Below, piece by piece: positions 7,174 to 12,023 of a stretch of 12,023 nt of DNA; position 1 is the first letter of the stretch; the number at the start of each line of letters is the position of its first letter. The notes beneath the pieces are model-generated. The model was given only the letters and a program-made list of their open reading frames with translations, did not search any database and had not been told where the DNA came from. The position numbers and the translations under genes were made by a program. This stretch comes from Clostridiales bacterium UBA1777 (GTDB lineage Bacteria > Bacillota > Clostridia > Oscillospirales > Oscillospiraceae), in assembly GCA_002315275.1 (NCBI GenBank), contig DCGN01000012.1, forward strand, positions 9,353 to 21,375, in the 5' to 3' direction.

Positions 7174-8184
7174 TCAGCGAGCGTACTGTGCAGCAAGTGC
7201 GAGAACATTCTGCATGCCTGCGATGGACATGGTGCAGGAAGCGAGAAGGGTCTCATCGGTGGTGATTGCGTTGCCCTCTTCGTTGACGGTGGTCTCCATT
7301 GCGAGAACCTCAGCAGGGGTCTTGCCTGCGACGTAGTCGGTGAATGCCTTAGCCTGAACGTACCACTCAGCAATTGCGTTGCCGTAAGCTACCATGTTGT
7401 AGCCGTCCTTGAGCTCTCTCTTGGTGCCGTTGAAAACGGTATCCATGATCTCGCCCTCAGCGCTGACGGTGATCTTGGGCTGGGTTGCGTCGGTAACAGC
7501 AGCAAGGATCTTGCCGTTCTCGTCGAGAACGACTGCGCCGAACTCGCTGTACATCTTAACGGTTGCATTGCCGTCCTCTGCGTCTGCAGCGGCAACGGAC
7601 TCGGAAGCATCGGAGATAGCTGCAAGGCCGAGAGTGAAGTTCTCGCCGGCGGTGAAGGTGGCAGCGCCGTCATCGCTGCAAGCCTTTACGACTGCATCGA
7701 TGAAGTCTTCGATGCTGATGGAGCAGGTAGCGTAGAGTGCTTCATCGGTGGTGACATTGTGGCCCTCTTCGTTGAGGACGAGCTCCATGCCGGAGATGTC
7801 AGCTGCGGTCTTGCCTACGCAGTAAGCTTCGAAAGCCTGAGCCTGCTGGTACCACTCATAGGTGCAGCCGCTGTACTTGACCATGTTGTAGTCTTCCTTG
7901 AGCTCTGCCTTGGTGAGGAAGGTCTTTGCGGTGTCGACAGTGCCGTCGGTTACATCCATCTTGTCCTGAACGCAGTCGATGCGGCAGGAAACGATCTTGC
8001 CGTCCTTATCGAGAACGACGGAAGCGACGGTTGCATCAACCTGTGCGAGATGATCCTCGGAAGAAGAGGAATCCATGTTAAGGGAAACGCCCATGCCGAG
8101 CTTGTACTCAGCGGTCTTGCTTCCGCAAGCTGCGAGGCTGAGAACCATGCAGAGTGCGAGAACTGCTACGATAACTTTTTTCAT
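7174..8184 (-). CDS. Lipoprotein with two FMN_bind-like repeats
   Basis: A 336-aa predicted lipoprotein: MKKVIVAVLALCMVLSLAAC, lipobox Cys20. The mature part is an internal duplication, roughly 27-168 and 178-332. Repeated blocks are VVLDKDGKI / VVLDENGKI, ELKEDYNMVKY / ELKDGYNMVAY, EWYQQAQAFEAYCVGKT / EWYVQAKAFTDYVAGKT, NEEGHNVTTDE / NEEGNAITTDE and ATCSISI / ASCTMSI. The first block resembles the DGKI strand of FMN_bind domains. The last block falls where the SGAT flavin site should be but reads ATCS (Ser155) or ASCT (Thr318), so covalent FMN is doubtful. Start at 8184 because GAGGAG lies seven bases upstream (8192-8197); a second ATG at 8199 overlaps that site and is rejected. It is the first gene after the promoter and precedes apbE and rnf, suggesting an extracytosolic flavin or electron partner. 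The exact function is unknown. Confidence 0.85.
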   Translation of the reverse strand: MKKVIVAVLALCMVLSLAACGSKTAEYKLGMGVSLNMDSSSSEDHLAQVDATVASVVLDKDGKIVSCRIDCVQDKMDVTDGTVDTAKTFLTKAELKEDYNMVKYSGCTYEWYQQAQAFEAYCVGKTAADISGMELVLNEEGHNVTTDEALYATCSISIEDFIDAVVKACSDDGAATFTAGENFTLGLAAISDASESVAAADAEDGNATVKMYSEFGAVVLDENGKILAAVTDATQPKITVSAEGEIMDTVFNGTKRELKDGYNMVAYGNAIAEWYVQAKAFTDYVAGKTPAEVLAMETTVNEEGNAITTDETLLASCTMSIAGMQNVLALAAQYAR

Positions 8185-8326
8185 ACTTTTTCTCCTCATA
8201 AAAATTCCTACGGTGTCCTGCCGCAGGTTTCTCCCGGAATACCGGGTTTTTTACAGTGTTCAAAGCGGTCTCCCGCTTCGGCCTCTTCGCCGCTCTGCGC
8301 CTATGACTCGCAGCGCAGCTTTCAGC
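8185..8326 (-). ncRNA. Structured 5' leader of the lipoprotein-apbE-rnf transcript, unclassified
   Basis: The predicted leader of about 142 nt is GC-rich and full of hairpins, unlike the AT-rich DNA upstream. Stems: CTGCGC/GCGCAG (8295-8318, 12-nt loop), AAGCGG-GAGA-CCGCTT (8263-8278, GNRA tetraloop), CCCGG-TATT-CCGGG (8233-8246) and CCTG-CGG-CAGG (8217-8227). I do not recognise the consensus of the FMN, TPP, c-di-GMP-I or SAM riboswitches in it. It could be a cis-regulatory RNA of another class or only a stabilising leader. Confidence 0.4.
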
Positions 8327-8332
8327 TCTCAT

Positions 8333-8361
8333 ACTATAGCATATATTTTTAATTTGGTCAA
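8333..8361 (-). promoter_or_regulatory. Promoter of the lipoprotein-apbE-rnf operon
   Basis: On the minus strand TTGACC (8356-8361), a 17-bp spacer and TATAGT (8333-8338) preceded by TGC (extended -10). This is a near-consensus housekeeping promoter, with transcription expected to start near 8326. Confidence 0.8.
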
Positions 8362-8372
8362 TAAATTAACAA
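8355..8372. promoter_or_regulatory. Rex-like operator overlapping the -35 box
   Basis: The sequence TGGTCAA-TAAA-TTAACAA matches the clostridial Rex consensus TTGTTAA-N4-TTAACAA at 12 of 14 fixed positions, with one perfect half site. It covers the whole -35 box of the operon promoter. Rex is the NADH/NAD+-sensing repressor, and rnf operons are known Rex targets in other Clostridia. Binding here is inferred from the match and position. Confidence 0.6.
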
Positions 8373-8382
8373 TAATTACGGC

Positions 8383-8408
8383 ATGTGAAAATGAACAAAT
8401 TTTCACAT
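8383..8408. repeat. 26-bp perfect inverted repeat upstream of the operon promoter
   Basis: Arms ATGTGAAAAT and ATTTTCACAT are separated by GAACAA, 21 bp upstream of the -35 box. It looks like a binding site for a dimeric regulator. The TGTGAAAA half resembles some Rex or CRP/FNR-type half sites, but the spacing fits neither. Confidence 0.55.
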
Positions 8409-8667
8409 AGCAATATAGTTAAAAAGAGGCCAAATCTCAGCATTTTGTCAAACTTCCCTTTTTTGTCTTGTTTTTTGATCCTAAATACTTATTTTGCGTG
8501 CTTTTACTGTTTATTTCATTGGAAATTGACACTCTTATTTTTAGATGCTATTATAAATAATATGACATATACTGACTTATCTGATGTTACAATCTTCTTC
8601 AAAATAAGGACTTTATGATATGAACCGTTATTTAACAGGCTCTGCTCCGCGTGCCGGAGGCACGGTC
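8409..8667. other. AT-rich divergent intergenic region with no supported gene
   Basis: This stretch completes the 483-bp gap between the lipoprotein start and the deacetylase start. It is strongly AT-rich and has only one short open frame (8385-8618, 77 codons), which lacks a ribosome binding site and family features. Apart from the plus-strand promoter at 8526-8554 and the deacetylase leader I see no further element. Confidence 0.7.
8526..8554 (+). promoter_or_regulatory. Promoter of the polysaccharide deacetylase gene
   Basis: Perfect TTGACA (8526-8531), a 17-bp spacer and TATTAT (8549-8554) with TGC before the -10. The expected start near 8561 gives a leader of about 107 nt to the preferred ATG. 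Confidence 0.8.
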
Positions 8668-9996
8668 ATGAAAAAGAGGTGCCGCATCGCGGCCGTGCTC
8701 TATATAATAGCGGGTACTGTGGCAGCTGCGCTCGGTGTGTGCGTTTTCACGACTCCTCTGTACAGCATGATATTTCCGCCCGTGCCTACTCCTACGGTCG
8801 CTCCCCCGCCGGTCGATCTGCGTGAATATGACGTTGTTTTTCACGAGACGGGCTCCGCCGCCGTTGATGCCGAGATCAGAAGCGAGCTATCCGCTGTCAT
8901 AGATGATTTCGATTCCAAGTTCACTGCCTCTGATGCCGAAAAGCTCTCCGTATCCGTTTCGGGCGAGAAGATGCACAAAGTATACAGCTATAGCATTTCC
9001 GTGGATTATCCCGGCTATTCCTCAAGCGAATTTCACACGCGCGCTCTGACGGACGGCCGCGAGATACGGATAGATGAGCTGCTCGGCGAGAACATCCGCA
9101 AATTTCTTTGGAACTATTTTGATTTCAGTATGCCCGAGCTTGAGGATCAGACCGGCGAGCTGGCAGACGGCTTTGACAGCTATATCGCGGACGACAAAAG
9201 CAACTACAATTCATATAAGCTGAACGCGGACGGCAGCGTGTCCGTGCTTTTCAAAGCAGGAACGATCAACAGCACGCAGCCTGTCGTGCTTACGGTCGGA
9301 GAAGATGTCATCAGCGGAGAATTCTGGAGCACGCGCCACATCCGCCGTGACAGGCCGATGGTCGCCATCACCTTTGATGACGGGCCAAGCGTTGATTATT
9401 CGCCCGTAATTTACGAGTGTCTTCAGAAGTATCACTCTGTTGCGACGTTTTTCGACGTCGGAATGCGCGTTGACTCCTGGCCCGAGATAGTCAAGCAGGG
9501 CTATGACCTCGGCAACGAGATGGCAAGCCACACCTACTGGCACACATTTCTTGACAACGAGGAGGACATTGAAGGGCTCCAATACGATCAGGCGCTCACC
9601 GAGGCCGCCTTCATAAACGCCATCGGCGAGAAGCCGAAGCTCATCCGTCCCCCCGAGGGCCGCCTCGCGGGAACGGCGATGTATCTCTACAACTACACCT
9701 TCATCGGCTGGTCTGTCGATACGCTTGACTGGCTAACGAAGGATCCTCAGAACACCTTCAGAGTTGTCAAAGAGGCCGGTGATCTTGACGGCCAGGTCAT
9801 CCTCCTCCACTCGATATATAAGGAGAGCGCCGAGGCTGCCTGCATGATAATCCCATGGCTCGTTGAGCAGGGCTATCAGCTCGTCACGGTGAGCGAGCTT
9901 CTCGAATACGGCTACGGCCTTGAAGAGCCGGAAACGCATTGGTGCTACGGTTTCAGCTTCTTCAGCGCCGGAAGGCCCGAGCAATCCGCCGCATAG
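8668..9996 (+). CDS. Membrane-anchored polysaccharide deacetylase, PdaC-like
   Basis: Predicted metal-dependent (NodB family) deacetylase acting outside the membrane on peptidoglycan or another N-acetylated glycan. Length 442 aa from this start. One membrane helix (about 6-28), a proline-rich linker (about 36-49), a DUF3298/PdaC-type N-domain (about 54-215), then the NodB domain: TFDDGP (235-240), SHTYWH (287-292), RPPEGR (327-332), DTLDW (351-355) and LLHS (379-382). The Asp and two His of the metal triad are present. The last motif has Ser where Asp is usual. The layout matches Bacillus PdaC, but substrate is not shown by sequence. The ATG at 8668 is preferred because GGAGG lies seven bases upstream and a normal MKKR start follows; an ATG at 8620 with AAGGA is the alternative. 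Transcribed alone, divergent from the rnf cluster. Confidence 0.9.
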   Translation: MKKRCRIAAVLYIIAGTVAAALGVCVFTTPLYSMIFPPVPTPTVAPPPVDLREYDVVFHETGSAAVDAEIRSELSAVIDDFDSKFTASDAEKLSVSVSGEKMHKVYSYSISVDYPGYSSSEFHTRALTDGREIRIDELLGENIRKFLWNYFDFSMPELEDQTGELADGFDSYIADDKSNYNSYKLNADGSVSVLFKAGTINSTQPVVLTVGEDVISGEFWSTRHIRRDRPMVAITFDDGPSVDYSPVIYECLQKYHSVATFFDVGMRVDSWPEIVKQGYDLGNEMASHTYWHTFLDNEEDIEGLQYDQALTEAAFINAIGEKPKLIRPPEGRLAGTAMYLYNYTFIGWSVDTLDWLTKDPQNTFRVVKEAGDLDGQVILLHSIYKESAEAACMIIPWLVEQGYQLVTVSELLEYGYGLEEPETHWCYGFSFFSAGRPEQSAA

Positions 9997-10000
9997 GCGC

Positions 10001-10037
10001 AAAAACGCGGACAGGGATCATCTCTGTCCGCGTTTTT
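10001..10037. terminator. Bidirectional terminator between deacetylase and AAA ATPase genes
   Basis: Perfect stem CGCGGACAG/CTGTCCGCG (10006-10014 with 10024-10032), 9-nt loop, flanked by A5 and T5. It lies 4 bases after the deacetylase stop and 3 bases past the ATPase stop, and serves both convergent genes. Confidence 0.93.
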
Positions 10038-10040
10038 CGG

Positions 10041-11462
10041 TTATATCAGATTTTTTCCGGCAAGATCCTGCGGCAATACCGCCATCAAGTCCTCCTTGCT
10101 CGGTTCCTCGATCTCCGCCACTCTGTTGGACTGGCAGATTATCATATCCTCAAAGCGGTTCCTGACGTCTCTTGCGTTGCCGAAGTTGTCATCGCGCGAA
10201 GCATACAGGTCATCGAACAGCTCCTTTGCGGCCGACTCGGCCTCGGGCGTAAGCTCATAGCCGTTCTTTTTGCACTGCATACGGAATATCTCCATGAGCT
10301 CGTCTCCGTTGTAATCGGGGAAGTGGAAATACTTGTTGAAGCGCGATTCGAGGCCGGGATTTGAGGAAAGGAAGCCCTCCATCGGCTCGTCATAGCCCGC
10401 GACAACGACGATCAGGTCATCGCGGTGATCCTCCATCGCCTTGAGAAGCGTTTCTATCGCCTCCCGGCCGAAATCGTTCTCTCCGCCGGACGAGAGCGAG
10501 TACGCCTCATCGATAAACAGCACTCCGCCTATCGCCGAATCTATGACCTTCTGCGTCTTAAGCGCTGTCTGCCCGACATATCCCGCGACGAGACCCGATC
10601 TGTCCACCTCAATGAGCTGTCCCTTGCTGAGCACGCCGATCGCCGCGTATAGGCCGCTTATCAGTCTTGCGACTGTCGTTTTGCCTGTGCCGGGGTTGCC
10701 CATGAACACCATATGCAGGCTCATCGGCGGTACGGGCAGTCCGTTCGTCTCTCTGAGCTTTCTCACCTTCATCATGTTGACGAGGTTTTTAACGTCCTTT
10801 TTCACGGCTTCAAGGCCGACAAGCGAGTTGAGCTGTTCCATGAGCTCGTCAAAATCCGGCTTCTCAACGGGCTGCGCGTCATTCTTCTTCTCGCGCTTCT
10901 CTCCGCCGGAGGTCTGCGGCGCGGCTTTATACTCGGTGAACGAGGGCGTGCTGCTCGTCACATAGTCGAGCGGGTCAAGCCCCTCTTTTGTCTTTTTTAC
11001 ACCTGAGGTGTCGCATACGGCGTTGAGCTTGTCTATTATCTCGGTGATATACTCCGCCTCGGCATACGTCACATCGTCATCGGCCGCGGCTATATACAGA
11101 AGGATGTTCGTTATCATCCTTACGAAGGTGCGCGAGGCCTCCGTACCCCTCTTTGCATCCCGCTCGGCGAGATCCCAATAGAACACCGGCGGAAGAAAGA
11201 CCTCCTCCTTGCATATCGAGCTTGTGAGATTCCAAAGCAGCCACGAGGGCTGAGACCTGTTGCGGGAGTATATCTGATTTGCCATGTCCACATGCCTCTC
11301 GCCTATGGCTCCCGAGCGGCTCCAAAGGCTCAGCGCGCAGCGTGTTACGAAGCTGTCGAGCTCAGCGGCAAGCCCCGTACCTCCGAGGCGGTAAAAGGCG
11401 TCCGTGTTGGCAACATATATTTTATGAAAATCTTCAGGCGTTCTGTTCCATGTAGTCGGCAT
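10041..11462 (-). CDS. AAA ATPase of the CbxX/CfqX (SpoVK) type with TerB-like N-domain
   Basis: A 473-aa cytosolic AAA ATPase. The C-terminal half begins with LNSLVGLEAVKKDVKNLV (211-228) and carries Walker A GNPGTGKT (255-262), a pore-loop-like YVGQ (295-298), Walker B VLFIDEA (314-320), an arginine finger region ESRF (Arg374) and sensor 2 GNARDVRN (428-435), all intact. Relatives include Rubisco activase CbxX and the sporulation protein SpoVK; such proteins work as hexameric remodelling machines. The N-terminal half (about 1-165) is helical, and MITNILLYIAAADDDVTYAEAEYITEIID (116-144) resembles TerB-type domains; a charged linker (about 170-205) follows. No substrate or partner gene is adjacent, so the role is unknown, and SpoVK similarity alone does not show sporulation. 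ATG has GGGGG seven bases upstream. Confidence 0.88.
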   Translation of the reverse strand: MPTTWNRTPEDFHKIYVANTDAFYRLGGTGLAAELDSFVTRCALSLWSRSGAIGERHVDMANQIYSRNRSQPSWLLWNLTSSICKEEVFLPPVFYWDLAERDAKRGTEASRTFVRMITNILLYIAAADDDVTYAEAEYITEIIDKLNAVCDTSGVKKTKEGLDPLDYVTSSTPSFTEYKAAPQTSGGEKREKKNDAQPVEKPDFDELMEQLNSLVGLEAVKKDVKNLVNMMKVRKLRETNGLPVPPMSLHMVFMGNPGTGKTTVARLISGLYAAIGVLSKGQLIEVDRSGLVAGYVGQTALKTQKVIDSAIGGVLFIDEAYSLSSGGENDFGREAIETLLKAMEDHRDDLIVVVAGYDEPMEGFLSSNPGLESRFNKYFHFPDYNGDELMEIFRMQCKKNGYELTPEAESAAKELFDDLYASRDDNFGNARDVRNRFEDMIICQSNRVAEIEEPSKEDLMAVLPQDLAGKNLI

Positions 11463-11491
11463 AGCTATACCCCCATGCTTGATTTTGTTAA

Positions 11492-11520
11492 ATTATATCG
11501 CATCGGCTCCGCAGAAACAA
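11492..11520 (-). promoter_or_regulatory. Promoter of the AAA ATPase gene
   Basis: On the minus strand TTGTTT (11515-11520), 17-bp spacer, perfect TATAAT (11492-11497), giving a leader of about 23 nt. It lies just past the terminator of the upstream gene, so the ATPase appears to be its own transcription unit. Confidence 0.65.
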
Positions 11521-11534
11521 TACCCTCGGACGCC

Positions 11535-11578
11535 AAAACAGCGGCGCGAAAGATATTTCTCTCGCGCCGCTGTTTTTT
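11535..11578. terminator. Terminator after the anti-sigma antagonist gene
   Basis: Stem CAGCGGCGCGA/TCGCGCCGCTG (11539-11549 with 11562-11572), 12-nt loop, flanked by A4 and T6. On the minus strand it ends the STAS gene 10 bases past its stop. Confidence 0.9.
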
Positions 11579-11588
11579 AGTAATGATC

Positions 11589-11885
11589 TTACTCTATGGT
11601 CAGAACATCGACAAAGCCGGTGATCTCGAAGACCTCCATGACCATGTCGTTGACATTGGTGACCTTCATGGAGCCCTGCTTGTTCATTTCCTTCTGAGTG
11701 GAGAGGAGAACGCGCAGACCTGCGGAAGAGATGTAATCCAGTTCGCTGAAATCGATAATGAGCTCGCTTACGCCGGCGATGGATTCTCTGACGGTTGCTT
11801 CAAGCTGGGGAGCAGTGGTGGTGTCGAGACGGCCGATGACCTTAAGCGTAAGGACGGCACCGTTTGCGGTTTTTTCAATAGTCAT
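11589..11885 (-). CDS. STAS-domain anti-sigma factor antagonist (SpoIIAA/RsbV type)
   Basis: A 98-aa single STAS domain, the usual size. Such proteins are phosphorylated by a GHKL kinase and, when unphosphorylated, bind the kinase/anti-sigma factor and free its sigma factor. Seen here: GRLDTTTAPQLE (18-29), ELIIDFSELDYISSAGLRVLL (41-61), with Ser53/Ser54 as the candidate phospho-site, then the C-terminal VFEITGFVDVL. AGGAGG lies nine bases before the ATG. It has its own promoter inside the end of the kinase-like gene upstream, so the level may be set separately. The target sigma factor cannot be told from the sequence; the wording spoIIAA, rsbV or a general partner-switch protein would be over-precise. 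Confidence 0.92.
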   Translation of the reverse strand: MTIEKTANGAVLTLKVIGRLDTTTAPQLEATVRESIAGVSELIIDFSELDYISSAGLRVLLSTQKEMNKQGSMKVTNVNDMVMEVFEITGFVDVLTIE

Positions 11886-11916
11886 TTCCTTTTTCCTCCT
11901 AAAAGATCTTGAATGT

Positions 11917-11946
11917 ATTATATCAGAATTTCTTTGTGAGCGTCAA
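11917..11946 (-). promoter_or_regulatory. Promoter of the STAS antagonist gene, within the preceding gene
   Basis: On the minus strand TTGACG (11941-11946), 18-bp spacer, perfect TATAAT (11917-11922). The -35 box lies in the last codons of the GHKL gene. Predicted leader about 25 nt. Confidence 0.7.
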
Positions 11947-12023
11947 TATGTTTTGACCGTTAATATACTTGTAGTCGACAGAATCCATGGTTTTCTTTAC
12001 CATGAGGATGCCGAGCCCGCCGA
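11923..12023 (-). CDS. GHKL ATPase (RsbW-like anti-sigma kinase), C-terminal fragment
   Basis: Only the last 33 codons are inside the window; the gene begins beyond 12023 and ends at the TGA 11923-11925. They read GGLGILMVKKTMDSVDYKYI and then NGQNILTLTKKF. The GGLGI string is the G2 nucleotide-binding box, and the MD-V-Y / N-LTL-K ending is typical of RsbW/SpoIIAB-like serine kinases and related ATP-binding regulators. Its position just before a STAS antagonist supports a partner-switch pair. Too short an open frame to be detected on its own, but the motif order is clear. Confidence 0.8.
   Translation of the reverse strand, partial: GGLGILMVKKTMDSVDYKYINGQNILTLTKKF

Noticed and set aside
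8233..8252. Plus-strand terminator (CCCGG-AATA-CCGGG followed by T6)
   Set aside because: No plus-strand gene ends here; the hairpin is better read as part of the minus-strand leader, although it could stop antisense transcripts.
8185..8326. FMN (RFN) or TPP riboswitch in the leader
   Set aside because: The conserved RFN core and the TPP CUGAGA element are absent; the AACCUG-like fragment alone is not enough.
8385..8618. 77-codon plus-strand open frame in the intergenic region
   Set aside because: No ribosome binding site, its start falls inside the inverted repeat and it runs through the deacetylase promoter. The composition is that of AT-rich noncoding DNA.
1..12023. CRISPR arrays, tRNA/rRNA genes, insertion sequences or phage genes
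   Set aside because: No regularly spaced repeats, cloverleaf-like segments, transposase motifs or paired terminal repeats were seen on either strand.

Overview
The window looks like chromosomal DNA of an anaerobic, probably gut-type Clostridia (Firmicutes). The evidence is strong AGGAGG-type ribosome binding sites, TTGACA/TATAAT-type promoters, moderately high GC, an Rnf operon, Gram-positive lipoproteins, an anti-sigma antagonist module and a PdaC-type deacetylase. I would lean towards an Oscillospiraceae/Ruminococcaceae-like lineage, but I cannot fix the genus.

Layout. Positions 1-1128 (+) hold the 3' part of a DUF1846/UPF0371 gene, ending at a bidirectional terminator. Positions 1188-8184 (-) are one redox cluster, read right to left: a duplicated FMN_bind-like lipoprotein, an ApbE flavin transferase lipoprotein, then rnfC, rnfD, rnfG, rnfE and rnfA, tightly packed or overlapping. 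It is preceded by a strong promoter (8333-8361, -) whose -35 box lies inside an 18-bp Rex-like operator, and by a GC-rich, hairpin-filled leader. An AT-rich divergent intergenic region (8185-8667) separates it from a membrane-anchored polysaccharide deacetylase (8668-9996, +). After another bidirectional terminator come, all on the minus strand, a CbxX/SpoVK-type AAA ATPase with a TerB-like N-terminus, a STAS-domain anti-sigma antagonist with its own promoter, and the last 33 codons of a GHKL (RsbW-like) kinase.

How the genes fit together. RnfC (NADH side, two 4Fe-4S motifs), RnfD (TGAT flavinylation site) and RnfG (flavinylation site) can form an NADH-to-membrane-to-outside flavin chain. ApbE would attach the FMNs, and the upstream lipoprotein is a plausible outer-face flavin partner. 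A Rex-like site would tie expression to NADH/NAD+.

Most interesting point. This is not a textbook Rnf. No rnfB follows rnfA. RnfA carries Thr28 and Ser113 where the two conserved cysteines that hold the intramembrane Fe-S cluster should be, and RnfE lacks its second conserved cysteine. RnfG is about twice the usual length, with two FMN_bind domains. Loss of the ferredoxin-facing subunit and of the cluster it feeds is internally consistent. It suggests a divergent Rnf-like complex that no longer takes electrons from ferredoxin through RnfB, possibly an NADH-driven export path to extracytosolic flavins. The missing subunit and ligands are seen in the sequence; the altered function is inference.
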